The notes beneath the pieces were generated by a model. The model was not told the origin of the DNA. It saw only the letters and a list, made by a program, of their open reading frames with translations, and made no database searches. A DNA stretch of 64,000 nt, from NCBI RefSeq assembly GCF_001279585.1, contig NZ_LGEC01000114.1, forward strand, positions 384,420-448,419. The letters are read 5' to 3'. Positions 23,871-32,081 of the stretch are shown here, one piece after another (the stretch's first letter is position 1; each line of letters opens with the position of its first letter). This DNA is from Nocardiopsis sp. NRRL B-16309. Its GTDB lineage: Bacteria > Actinomycetota > Actinomycetes > Streptosporangiales > Streptosporangiaceae. Both the position numbers and the translations under genes were made by a program.

Positions 23871-25138
23871 GCGAGAGCACCGACCCGCAGGTTCAGCGGA
23901 TCCGCGACGCCGTCCGGGTCGCCGAAGGCATCCAGGAGATCGACGGCCGGGACCTGCTCGCCAGCGCTGACACCAACCCGGCACCGGCCGTGTCCGGGCT
24001 GCGGGAACGCCTGGCTACCCGTCGCCAGCGGGCCTCCCTGCGGTACCGGCACCGTGCCGCACACCGCGCCGAACGCGCCGACGACTTCGACCAGGCCATG
24101 GACGAACGAGGACACCGGGAGCTGCGGAAGCGGCAGTTGGCGACGTCGCCGGCGCGCAAGGCCGCGAACCTCGCCCGCATCCAGACCGCCGTCATCCTGG
24201 TCGCGGTGCCGGTCATCATCGCCCTCGGGGCGGCGTCCACCACCGCTGTGCACGCGTTCATGGTCAAGTACGCGTCTGCGTCCGCTGCGGTGGCGTGGGG
24301 CGTCGAACCCGCGGTCATCGCCCTGGTGTCCGGGGTCATCGTTGTGCGGGCGCTCATGCTCCGCAACGGGGCCGTACTGCCGCCGCTGGTCACCTGGATC
24401 GAACGCCTCGCCTTGGGCACGTCGGTGCTGATGTGCCTGCTCGGGTCCGGGTGGGGTGCGATCGTCGCCCCTCTCGGTGTCGCCCTGGTCGCCATCACCG
24501 TTGAGCGGATCATCGCTGGGATCGCTGACGCTGACGTCGGTGACCTGCCCGAGGTGGCACCGACCCGGAAGGGCACCCACGTTGTGGGTACCCCTCAGCG
24601 CCCGTCAGCGCGCCGCTGGGAGCGTCTGGGAGACGGCCGCCGTAGGCGTGTGGGCGGGCCCCGGTTCGAGGGGTGGGTGCCGCCCCCGGACAACCCGCTC
24701 GTGCTGCCGATCGTGGCCACCGACGACGGCGGCGACCAGGGGGTGACAGACGGCCCCGACGACGACCCTGAACCGGCGTGGGTGGGCGAGATCGAGGCGT
24801 TCGCGAACCGCCCCGAGCCTCCCGACAGCGGGATCGGGGCACGCACGGAGGGCCCGTCTGACACCCCCACGGGGGACGCGACAGGTGCCGCGTCTGTCAC
24901 CGGGGGTGACAAAGGGACCGACCTGCCCACCAACGTCTCCGACGACGGAGGTGAGGCCACCGAGCGGGTCGTGTCCGCAGCCGAAGCGAAGCGCATCGAG
25001 GGCGAGGAGAACCGGCGCCGCATCAGTGACTACCTCGTGCGTCACCCCGGGGCTTCCGCGACGGAGATCGCCGAAGCGGTCGGGCTGACCGAGCGCACGG
25101 TGAAGCGCCACAGGAAGACCCTGCGCGGGGAGGGGTGA
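23867..25138 (+). CDS. Multi-span membrane protein with C-terminal winged helix
   Basis: 423 residues. Residues 40-100 are charged and helical. Four membrane spans follow between about 103 and 222 (TAVILVAVPVIIALGAAST is the first), resembling the DUF2637/SpdB2 group of actinobacterial plasmids. A long acidic linker carries the C-terminal 50 residues, NRRRISDYLVRHPGASATEI and TERTVKRHRKTL, a clear helix-turn-helix. A DNA-binding end on a membrane protein could tether element DNA at the transfer site. It sits just before the HicA-like and TraB genes. Confidence 0.75.
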   Translation: MSESTDPQVQRIRDAVRVAEGIQEIDGRDLLASADTNPAPAVSGLRERLATRRQRASLRYRHRAAHRAERADDFDQAMDERGHRELRKRQLATSPARKAANLARIQTAVILVAVPVIIALGAASTTAVHAFMVKYASASAAVAWGVEPAVIALVSGVIVVRALMLRNGAVLPPLVTWIERLALGTSVLMCLLGSGWGAIVAPLGVALVAITVERIIAGIADADVGDLPEVAPTRKGTHVVGTPQRPSARRWERLGDGRRRRVGGPRFEGWVPPPDNPLVLPIVATDDGGDQGVTDGPDDDPEPAWVGEIEAFANRPEPPDSGIGARTEGPSDTPTGDATGAASVTGGDKGTDLPTNVSDDGGEATERVVSAAEAKRIEGEENRRRISDYLVRHPGASATEIAEAVGLTERTVKRHRKTLRGEG

Positions 25139-25144
25139 CAGACG

Positions 25145-25360
25145 ATGCCGCGACTACCGAAGCGGCTACCTCAGGAGCTGCGTAAGGCCGCTGAGAAGGC
25201 GCGCGAGGACGGGTGGACCGTGGCCGCTGGCCGTAAGGGACACATGGTGTGGACGGCCCCGTGCGGGCGCCGGTTGCAGACGTCCGGGACACCCTCGGAT
25301 CCCCGCACGACGAAGAACGAGCTCGCGCGGCTACGTCGCGCCGGCCTCAACGACCGCTGA
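25145..25360 (+). CDS. HicA-like small protein, no HicB partner
   Basis: 71 residues: EDGWTVAAGRKGHMVWTAPC, then RRLQTSGTPSDPRTTKNE. The spacing of a GW, a GxKGHxxW segment and a final helix resembles the double-stranded-RNA-binding-like fold of HicA mRNA interferases, and the His within KGH matches the catalytic position. No HicB antitoxin gene follows. GAGGGG precedes the ATG. It may be a stand-alone domain used by plasmids and not a toxin. Confidence 0.6.
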   Translation: MPRLPKRLPQELRKAAEKAREDGWTVAAGRKGHMVWTAPCGRRLQTSGTPSDPRTTKNELARLRRAGLNDR

Positions 25361-25437
25361 CCACCAGTAGCAGAGCGGCCCGCCCCGACTTTCCAGGGAC
25401 CGGGCGGGCCGCCACCCCAAAGAGAGGCACCACCACC

Positions 25438-27441
25438 ATGCCCGAACGCATCCCGGACGACGCACCCCGCCTGGTCAACATCGGAGGCGAGGTCATCCAC
25501 TTCCCGACCCGCACCACCAACCCGGACAGCGCCCCGCCCCTGCGCACACGCGATGTGCCCGGGACCGACCTTGAGCCGCACATAGAGGACGCCGAACTCG
25601 TCGACGACCAGGAGGACCAGGGCGCGGGCGCCCCGTCCGACGAGGTGGCCGTCCTGCCCCGGCTCAAGCCCAACGTGCTCGTGCCCACCAGCGTTCGTAA
25701 GGCCGGTGACCTCGCCAAGCGCCCCGACCTGGTCGCCCTCGCCATCCTCAAGCACGAGGTCGTGTACGGCACGGTCGGTACCGCCCGGGGCGCTGGCGCG
25801 GTGTGGCGTTGGATGACGGCCGCTGAGCTCGACCAGCACTTGGCCACGAACCCGAAGCTGGTGCTGGACACCCGCCGGGTCCGCCGCAACATCACCCTCG
25901 TGACCAGCGGGACCCTCGTCGGCGGGGGTATCGCGGCGTGGTTCCTCGTCGGCCCCGGCGCGGTTCTGCTGCCGGTGCTCCTGGTCCTGACCGTGGCCGG
26001 GGTGTTCGAGCGTCGCCGCCTCACCACGGCGGGTGCGGACGCCGGTCACGCCGCACTGGGACCGGCCCCCTCGGGCAAGGAGGTGAAGAAGGTGTTCGTG
26101 TCCGCGAAGCTCGCCCGTAGGGTCGATGACCTGCGCATCATCGGTCCGGTCACCCGCACCGGCAACGCGTGGGAGTCCACGGTCGAGCTCCCGCCCGGGA
26201 CGACGTACAAGGCCGCTGCGAAGCGCCGTGGGGAGTTGGCCGGCGCGATCGGTGTCGATGAAGTGCAGGTGGCGATGGACCCCGTGAAGGGGCACGCCGG
26301 ACGGGTCAAGCTGTGGGTGGCCGATGAGGACCCGATGCAGGGTGACCGGGTCGTGAACCCGCTGGTGCGCAGCGAGGGTCCGGTGAACTTCTGGCGTGAC
26401 AAGCTGTTCGCCGGCCGGGACCCGCGCGGGCGCGCGGTCGAGACGAAGATGGTCGAGCGGTCGTACATGATCGGGGGCGAACCGGGCGGCGGTAAGTCCG
26501 TGGCCAGCAACAACGTGCTCGCCTGGTTCTTCCTCGACCCGCGGGTGAAGGTGTACCTCGCTGACGGCAAGTTCGGGTTCGACCTCATGGTGTGGGAGTC
26601 GATGGCGGCCGGGGTGCTGACCAGCAAGGACCCTGACGACATGCTCGACTTCCTCGGTGGGGTACGCGTCGAGATGGACCGCCGGTACGGGCTTCTGCGC
26701 AAGCTCGGGGTCCCGAAGGTCACCGAGGACATCGCGGAGCGGCACAACCTCCACCCCATCGTGGTGCACATCGACGAGGTCCAGTACTGGTCAGCAGGCG
26801 GGGACAAGAAGTCGAACGAGCGGTTCATGGTGATGCTCGCGGACATCGTCGGGCGGGGCCGTGCGGCCGGGATCATCACGGGTGTGATCACGCAGCGGCC
26901 CGCGGCTGAGGTGGTGCCGACCAGGTTGAGGGACATCCTGTCGATCCGGTGGGCGCTGCGGTGCACGACGCCGGCCGCTTCGGACACGATCCTCGGTTCG
27001 GGGTGGGCGGGCCGCGGCTACTCGGCTGCCCTGTTCGAGCCGGACCAGCGGGGCGCCGGCTACCTGCTCGCTGAGGGGTCGACCCCGGTTCAGACGCGGG
27101 CGGCGTTCATCGATCCGGACCGGGGCGAGTTGCAGGAGTTGGCGGACCGGGCGTATGAGCTGCGCAGGGAGGCGGGGACGCTTCCGGCGACGGCGGACCG
27201 GCCCGAGGTGCGGTTGTTGACGGCGATCCTGGACGCGATGGTGCACCCGAAGGGGGTGCACACCGCGGACCTGTTGGGGGGCCTGGCTGCCGTGTCCGAC
27301 GAGTACGCGGGGTGGGACGCGGACCGGTTGGCGGCTGCGGTGAAGCCTGCCGGACTGTTCCCGGGACAGCTCAACTTGGACGGCTCGAACCGGAACGGGT
27401 ACCGGCGGGAGCGTGTGCAGGACGCGTTGGACCGGGTCTAG
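25438..27441 (+). CDS. TraB/FtsK-like DNA translocase
   Basis: 667 residues from ATG 25438 (AGAGAGG before it). Residues 150-185 hold two membrane spans (VGGGIAAWFLVGPGAVLLPV). The FtsK/SpoIIIE ATPase has Walker A GGEPGGGKSVASNN near residue 345, Walker B PIVVHIDEVQYW near 440, and VITQRPAAEVVPTRLRDIL after it. The C-terminal part (TRAAFIDPDRGELQELADRA onward) ends in a putative winged helix. In Streptomyces-type conjugation one such protein moves double-stranded DNA between hyphae. It ends the rightward operon. It is the clearest sign that the element is self-transmissible. Confidence 0.92.
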   Translation: MPERIPDDAPRLVNIGGEVIHFPTRTTNPDSAPPLRTRDVPGTDLEPHIEDAELVDDQEDQGAGAPSDEVAVLPRLKPNVLVPTSVRKAGDLAKRPDLVALAILKHEVVYGTVGTARGAGAVWRWMTAAELDQHLATNPKLVLDTRRVRRNITLVTSGTLVGGGIAAWFLVGPGAVLLPVLLVLTVAGVFERRRLTTAGADAGHAALGPAPSGKEVKKVFVSAKLARRVDDLRIIGPVTRTGNAWESTVELPPGTTYKAAAKRRGELAGAIGVDEVQVAMDPVKGHAGRVKLWVADEDPMQGDRVVNPLVRSEGPVNFWRDKLFAGRDPRGRAVETKMVERSYMIGGEPGGGKSVASNNVLAWFFLDPRVKVYLADGKFGFDLMVWESMAAGVLTSKDPDDMLDFLGGVRVEMDRRYGLLRKLGVPKVTEDIAERHNLHPIVVHIDEVQYWSAGGDKKSNERFMVMLADIVGRGRAAGIITGVITQRPAAEVVPTRLRDILSIRWALRCTTPAASDTILGSGWAGRGYSAALFEPDQRGAGYLLAEGSTPVQTRAAFIDPDRGELQELADRAYELRREAGTLPATADRPEVRLLTAILDAMVHPKGVHTADLLGGLAAVSDEYAGWDADRLAAAVKPAGLFPGQLNLDGSNRNGYRRERVQDALDRV

Positions 27442-27475
27442 AAGGGGGTCTGAGGGGGGTCTACGGATAGGCCCT

Positions 27476-27498
27476 GAGGGTCTATCAAATAGACCCTC
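27476..27498 (+). terminator. Terminator after the TraB gene
   Basis: A perfect ten-base stem, GAGGGTCTAT with ATAGACCCTC, and a three-base loop, 34 bases after the stop codon. The surroundings repeat tctaccc/ggtcta elements. Confidence 0.8.
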
Positions 27499-27565
27499 CC
27501 TCTACCCCTGTAGGCCCTCTGTGACCTGCGATGTAGACCCGCTAGGACCCGTAGCGCGGGTGGCA

Positions 27566-27602
27566 GTGAACGGCCCTCAGGCACGTCCTGGGGGCCGTTC
27601 AC
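27566..27602. repeat. Second hairpin downstream of the TraB gene
   Basis: GTGAACGGCCCTCAGG and CCTGGGGGCCGTTCAC form a 16-base stem with one mismatch and a five-base loop. It may be a second terminator. Plasmid transfer loci of this class often lie just downstream of the traB gene, so a recognition role is also possible. Confidence 0.55.
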
Positions 27603-27689
27603 GTGCGCCTGGTCGCACGGTCAAGCTCTGATCAGTTCAGTGGCGCACAGGCACCAGGGCGCGCACCCTGGGAGTAGGAGGTCACCACC

Positions 27690-27893
27690 ATGAAAAGCGA
27701 GCACGACAAGCTCTATGAGCTACGCCAGAAGGTCAGGAAGTCCGTTCGCGAGCAGGTAAGCGGTGAGGCAGCAGACAAGGTGTTGCGTGAGGCAGCCGTG
27801 CAAGAAGAGACAGGTGCCATCGCGCGCGACATACAAGACCAAGCCAACCAGGACTTGGCCAACGAGGAGAAGCCCGAAGGCGACAAGGAGTAG
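27690..27893 (+). CDS. Small acidic helical protein, 67 residues
   Basis: MKSEHDKLYELRQKVRKSVR starts a fully helical, highly charged protein with an acidic end (EEKPEGDKE). A very strong ribosome site (AGGAGGTCACC) lies before the ATG. No known family. It stands alone between the TraB terminators and a regulator gene. Confidence 0.7.
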   Translation: MKSEHDKLYELRQKVRKSVREQVSGEAADKVLREAAVQEETGAIARDIQDQANQDLANEEKPEGDKE

Positions 27894-27974
27894 GGGGTTC
27901 TCATGGCGTACTGACGCCAGCGAGGGCCCCGCCATACGCTGATGGTGCGACCCGATCAGCAAGGCGGAGCCCTC

Positions 27975-29162
27975 ATGCCAAAGCCTACCCCCGCAGTACC
28001 GGCGTCCTTCGGTGAAACCGTCCGCGCCACCCTCTCCGACCACGGTCTCAGCGTCCGTGAACTCGCCCGCCGCACCCGGTTCGATCACGCCTACCTGTCC
28101 CGTGTCCTCGCCGGGAAGCAACGTCCCTCACCCGCGCTCGCGGACGCTGTCGACCAGGCGCTCAATGCTGGTGGGAACCTCGTGGCCCTGGTCGACGCGC
28201 CACCTCCGTCCGACGACCTGGCAGAGACCGGCGACGTCTTGGAGTTCATGCGGCGCGCGGAAACCTCAGAGCTCGGGGCGGGCACCCTCGACGTCCTCGG
28301 GGGCGCCGTAGACCAACTCTGCCGCGACTACCCGACCGCCCCGGGGCCGGTCCTGCGGGACCGCTCCAAGAAGCTCATGGGGCACGCCCTGGGGCTGTTG
28401 GAGCGTCGTACCACCCTCGCCGAACACCGGGAGCTCCTCGTCCACGTCGGGTGGCTGTCCGCGCTCCTGGGGTGCGTGCACTTCGACGTCGGTGACCGGC
28501 TTGCCGCGGAGACCGCCCGCAAGATGGCGCACCAGTTGGGCGAGCAGGCCGGGCACGGAGAGATCGTTGCGTGGGCGTATGAGATCACCGCGTGGTTCGC
28601 GTTGTCCGAGGGCCGGTACCAGGCGGTGGTGGCCGCTGCTGAGGCCGGGCGCGCGCACGCTGGGGTGTCCAGCGGCGGTGTGCAGCTCCTCGTTCAGCAG
28701 GCCAAGGCTGCGGCGAAGTTGGGTGACGACCAGGCGCACCGGCTGCTCGGTGAGGCCGGGAAGATGCTCGCCCAGTTGCCGACCACCGACCAGCCCGAGC
28801 ACCACTTCGTGTTCGACCCGGACAAGCTCACCAGCCATGGGGCGACGGCGTACACCTGGTTGGGGTGGGACGAGGCCGCGGGCGAGTACGCGTCGGAGAT
28901 GGCGGACCGGTACCAGCGCGAGTACCGGCCGATGCGGTTGGCGACGGCCCGCCTGAATCTGGGCATCCTCGCGGCGCGTCGGGGCGCGTTGGACGAGGCT
29001 GTGTCGCTGGGGGAAGCGGCGTTCGAGTCCGAACGCCGGTCTGGTGCGTTGACGTCTTGGGCGCGCGGCCTGCTCTCGGAGTTGGAGAGCCGATACGAGG
29101 GTGAGCGCCTGGTGGTGGACTACCGGGAGCGGCTGGCGTTGGAGGCGGGCGGGGACCGGTGA
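27975..29162 (+). CDS. XRE-family regulator with TPR-like C-terminus
   Basis: 395 residues. Residues 12-65 hold the helix-turn-helix (SVRELARRTRFDHAYLSRVL). The rest is helical repeat (for example WAYEITAWFALSEGRYQAVV), typical of Streptomyces regulators that couple HTH to TPR and often sense small proteins or peptides. ATG 27975 was chosen by domain start. Two short genes follow at once and may be its partners, as small genes often sit beside such regulators. Confidence 0.82.
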   Translation: MPKPTPAVPASFGETVRATLSDHGLSVRELARRTRFDHAYLSRVLAGKQRPSPALADAVDQALNAGGNLVALVDAPPPSDDLAETGDVLEFMRRAETSELGAGTLDVLGGAVDQLCRDYPTAPGPVLRDRSKKLMGHALGLLERRTTLAEHRELLVHVGWLSALLGCVHFDVGDRLAAETARKMAHQLGEQAGHGEIVAWAYEITAWFALSEGRYQAVVAAAEAGRAHAGVSSGGVQLLVQQAKAAAKLGDDQAHRLLGEAGKMLAQLPTTDQPEHHFVFDPDKLTSHGATAYTWLGWDEAAGEYASEMADRYQREYRPMRLATARLNLGILAARRGALDEAVSLGEAAFESERRSGALTSWARGLLSELESRYEGERLVVDYRERLALEAGGDR

Positions 29163-29235
29163 CTGTGGTGACGGATCGGGTTGTCACCACTGGTCGTACT
29201 CGTGTCACCGGCCGCGGGCGCTGATGCTCGACGCC

Positions 29236-29469
29236 ATGGACACCACCACGAAGCAGGATCAACAGGAGCTCGAACGGCTCCGGTCGAAGTTCGGAAACGA
29301 GTATTCGGTGTGGCGGTCTGTTGAGGGCCGCTACTGGATCGCGACGGCCCGGGACAAACGGGTCTGCTCTGAGCCGACGTTGATGGAGGAAAGCGCCGCG
29401 GCGTTGGAGGAGAAGCTGCGTGCGCCGGGGGATCGTGTCGCGGTCCCGTTCCAGCGGGAGGCGCTGTGA
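29236..29469 (+). CDS. Small protein after the XRE-TPR regulator
   Basis: 77 residues: MDTTTKQDQQELERLRSKFG, then a WRSVEGRYWIATAR segment. ATG 29224 would add four residues. It overlaps the next gene as GTGA. The combination of a short helix and an aromatic beta region is often seen in small genes next to XRE-TPR regulators in actinobacteria. Function unknown. Confidence 0.7.
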   Translation: MDTTTKQDQQELERLRSKFGNEYSVWRSVEGRYWIATARDKRVCSEPTLMEESAAALEEKLRAPGDRVAVPFQREAL

Positions 29470-29747
29470 CCCTCGAAGAACTCACACGGCTGACTGCGCC
29501 TCGACGAGCCGAGCGTCCCGTGCGCTTGGTCGATGGCGGGCCGTTGCCTCGACGTAGGCCGGATGCAACCGAGCTGTACGACGAGTTGTCCGAGGTGCTG
29601 CGGATGCGGCCCCGGCACGCAGGGGAGGCCTACGAAGCATTGCGGGATGCGGACCGGCTACTGAGTGAGCTCGATCGGCTCTTGCGCGAAGGTGCGAAGC
29701 TTCCGGAACCGTGGCGCCAGGAGAACAGTGCGGACCGTTCGGCGTGA
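29466..29747 (+). CDS. Hypothetical protein, 93 residues
   Basis: GTG start overlapping the stop of the previous gene. Arg/Leu/Glu-rich, with a helical second half (EALRDADRLLSELDRLLREG). No family recognised. Coupled to the upstream gene, so a joint role with the XRE-TPR regulator is likely. Confidence 0.65.
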   Translation: MTLEELTRLTAPRRAERPVRLVDGGPLPRRRPDATELYDELSEVLRMRPRHAGEAYEALRDADRLLSELDRLLREGAKLPEPWRQENSADRSA

Positions 29748-29785
29748 CCCTCTCGTGAGACGTCCAGCGGCATTTCCGCAGGTCA

Positions 29786-29889
29786 GAAGGTAGACCAATC
29801 CAGGCGTTCGGAGTGGTCTACCTTCGCCGTGCGCTATGTCCGGTTATCGACCGTTTCTGACCTCCGGTAAACGCGCTTATCGGAGGTCA
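29786..29889. terminator. Two inverted repeats between convergent genes
   Basis: GAAGGTAGACCA (29786-29797) pairs perfectly with TGGTCTACCTTC (29814-29825). TGACCTCCG (29858-29866) pairs with CGGAGGTCA (29881-29889). They separate the rightward gene ending at 29747 from the leftward gene ending at 29887, so a two-way terminator is the simplest reading. Confidence 0.65.
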
Positions 29890-30069
29890 GGATTCATCGG
29901 AAGCGTCCGGCTCCTCGCGCGGCCCGAGCAAGTCGACGGCGAACATCTCCATCTCCCGGTAGTTCCGCGGCTTGGCACGGCCGGCGCGCACCTTGCGCTC
30001 GTGCTCCTGGCGCTGGAACTCGCGCACCTTCTCCAAGATCTCCGCACGGGTGCGGTTACCGGTTGGCAT
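29887..30069 (-). CDS. Small basic protein, 60 residues
   Basis: MPTGNRTRAEILEKVREFQR opens an Arg/Glu-rich helix; the end is acidic (EEPDASDES). It starts inside the upstream XRE gene (14-base overlap), so it is the downstream partner in a two-gene operon. No family recognised. Confidence 0.65.
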   Translation of the reverse strand: MPTGNRTRAEILEKVREFQRQEHERKVRAGRAKPRNYREMEMFAVDLLGPREEPDASDES

Positions 30070-30748
30070 GGTCGATGCTCCATTCAGCCCAGCGGATTCG
30101 TTGAAGGTCGAGGGGGTGTTCGGCTTCCCGTAGCCACGAGCGGGCCGCCTTGGCGCCGTGTTCGAGCCGGTCTGCCAGTGCGTTGGCCCGATCCATGCGC
30201 ACGATGGCGGCGTCCATCGCTTCGGCGTCGTTGACGAACGATGCGGTGACCTCGGGCCAAGAGGCTGTGATCACTCCCAACCACGCGGAGGACATCGCCG
30301 CAGCGGCGCGGTAGACCCGGGCACGTCGGAGTTCAGCGGCCCTGAGCGCGTTGCGTAGGCGTCTGGCGTGGCGACGGCGCCCCGCTGGGGTGTCGGGGCG
30401 TAGCGAGGCGCCCGCAGCCTCTCTGAGGACCGCACACAGCGGCTCAGGGGCCTTGTGATCCAACCCGTAGGCGATCGCCTCCAACACGACCGGACGCGGC
30501 CTGCGCTCCCCCGACTCCAACCGCCTGACGGTCGACCGGGCGAGCGCGGACCGTTCGGCCAGGGCCCGTGTGGACAGGCCGCGGTCGGTGCGCATGTCCC
30601 GCAGTGCCTTGCCGAGTGTGGACGCCAGACGCTCGCGCTCGTCATCGCCGGGGACTGCCTCAGCGAAGTTCGCCCGGTCGTTCACAACATGGGCGCCTAA
30701 CGCGCGCACGTGCGCGGGAGTGCTGGTGTGTTCTCGCGCGAGAACCAT
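30056..30748 (-). CDS. XRE-family regulator, 230 residues
   Basis: The helix-turn-helix is around residues 45-100 (LGKALRDMRTDRGLSTRALA, then LARSTVRRLESGERRPRPVV). The C-terminal half is Arg- and Ala-rich and helical. The start is uncertain: the first 40 residues are weakly conserved-looking. It forms an operon with the small gene downstream. It may control the leftward genes of the element. Confidence 0.75.
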   Translation of the reverse strand: MVLAREHTSTPAHVRALGAHVVNDRANFAEAVPGDDERERLASTLGKALRDMRTDRGLSTRALAERSALARSTVRRLESGERRPRPVVLEAIAYGLDHKAPEPLCAVLREAAGASLRPDTPAGRRRHARRLRNALRAAELRRARVYRAAAAMSSAWLGVITASWPEVTASFVNDAEAMDAAIVRMDRANALADRLEHGAKAARSWLREAEHPLDLQRIRWAEWSIDHANR

Positions 30749-30807
30749 CGTCTGCCCCCTGGATGTTCGGCGGGCCGCCCCGGATCTCGGAGCGGCCCGT
30801 GGTGGTT

Positions 30808-31542
30808 CTAGGCGGCATCGTCGGGGCCTTCGATGGCATCGACGGTCAGGCCGGCCAACTGGTCAGCCATGCGGACGGCGAGGGCGCCGCCCAGGCTCCC
30901 CCTGTGCTGCTCGACGGTCGAGCGCATGGCCTTGAACGACTCCCGTGCCCCGGGGTCGAGGGAATCGGCTTCCAGGCGCGCCCGCAGGAGCGTCCGGGCG
31001 TCCCCGCTGACGTGCTCGACCAACTTCTCGTCGAGGCTGCGCATGAGCGGGGAGAAGTCGGGAGCGGTGCCCCCCAGGGGCGACACCGGCCCGTTCTGCG
31101 CACTGATCCAGGCGGGCAGCTCCGCACGCAGGGCGTGGACCGTGTCGGCGTCGGCCGCGCCCTTGATGACGCTGGTGACGGAGTGCCCGGCTTCGAGGAG
31201 TCGTCGGCTGCGCTCCCATGCGCGGCCCTGGCGCTGTTCCGTCAGGAGGGCGCTGGTGGGGTCGTCCGACGGGGCCAGGGCGCCACGGGCGTAGGCGCGG
31301 ACGGTGTCCAGCGCCAGAGTGAACTCAGCCTCCAACTGGTCCATACGGGCATCGGCACGGGCGCGCGCCGCGGCGCGCTGTTCCTTGCGGCGGGTGTCGA
31401 GCCCTTCGGCGGTGAGGTGGTGGGCGTCGGGGATGGGCTGGTCCGCAGCGGCGAAGTAGTCCCTGCGGACCGCGGGCAGCTCCTCGTTGCGGATCTTGCG
31501 GATGCGGCTGAGGGCGGAGTGTGCGCCGTAGACGTTGAACAT
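30808..31542 (-). CDS. Hypothetical coiled-coil protein, 244 residues
   Basis: MFNVYGAHSALSRIRKIRNE begins a protein that is nearly all helix, with a probable coiled coil at 55-90 (RKEQRAAARARADARMDQLE). No motif recognised. It lies nine bases after the small gene at 31552 and so is in the same operon. A phage-type structural role is conceivable but nothing supports it directly. Confidence 0.68.
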   Translation of the reverse strand: MFNVYGAHSALSRIRKIRNEELPAVRRDYFAAADQPIPDAHHLTAEGLDTRRKEQRAAARARADARMDQLEAEFTLALDTVRAYARGALAPSDDPTSALLTEQRQGRAWERSRRLLEAGHSVTSVIKGAADADTVHALRAELPAWISAQNGPVSPLGGTAPDFSPLMRSLDEKLVEHVSGDARTLLRARLEADSLDPGARESFKAMRSTVEQHRGSLGGALAVRMADQLAGLTVDAIEGPDDAA

Positions 31543-31551
31543 GCTGTGCTC

Positions 31552-31845
31552 CTAGAGGTTGCGGTAGTCGGTGTAGCGGCGAGTCGGCTCCATGGCGTCC
31601 TGCGAGTCGCCGGCGCCGTGCACGGTGGTCTCGCCCGCCATGGCAGCCGCGCGGGCGGTGTAGTCGCTGGGGGGCGTGGCGTCGTCGTCGACGGTGTAGC
31701 CCTTGCGGCCGAAGTAGGCCAGGAGCCGCGAGTCGTCAGCGACATAGGCGACGCCGTCCACGAACCAGGTGTGCGGCTCGTCGCCGAACGGGTTGAACGC
31801 GCCGTGGGCGTGGGCTCCGGCGGGTGCGGTGATCTTCTTCGTCAT
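31552..31845 (-). CDS. Hypothetical protein, 97 residues
   Basis: MTKKITAPAGAHAHGAFNPF opens a His/Gly-rich region, then HTWFVDGVAYVADDSRLLAY, possibly a small beta-domain. No family recognised. It follows the large inverted repeat at 31957-32073 and is the first gene of a two-gene unit with the next gene. Confidence 0.62.
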   Translation of the reverse strand: MTKKITAPAGAHAHGAFNPFGDEPHTWFVDGVAYVADDSRLLAYFGRKGYTVDDDATPPSDYTARAAAMAGETTVHGAGDSQDAMEPTRRYTDYRNL

Positions 31846-31956
31846 CAGTGGGTCCTCTCGTATGCGGGTGGTTGGTGGTCAGGGTTGGAGGGAGGTGCGC
31901 GGGTCGGTGTCATATGGCTTGCCTGTCTCTCGTAAGTTCGCTGGTCAGAGGTGTTC

Positions 31957-32073
31957 AGGGAGGGTTGGGGAGGGTCCGCGCGTTAGTTCTCTAGGAACGG
32001 GTTTTCTGTAATCACGTGACTACGGAAAACCTCGTCATGGTGGATATTGCTGGGACCCTCCCCAACCCTCCCT
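31957..32073. repeat. Large nested inverted repeat, candidate replication origin
   Basis: A 21-base arm (31957-31977, containing GGGAGGGTTGGGGAGGGTCC) is repeated perfectly in inverse at 32053-32073. Inside the 75-base loop is a 32-base near-palindrome (32000-32031, 14 of 16 pairs) centred on CACGTG with arms GGTTTTC and GAAAACC. It lies just after the helicase gene, in a less GC-rich stretch. A replication origin is the best guess; a transfer site or a terminator is possible. Confidence 0.6.
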
Positions 32074-32081
32074 TTCGCAGG

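Noticed and set aside
30808..31845. Possible phage capsid or scaffold genes
   Set aside because: The two proteins are only helical or small; no capsid, portal or terminase motif is visible, so I do not call the element a prophage.
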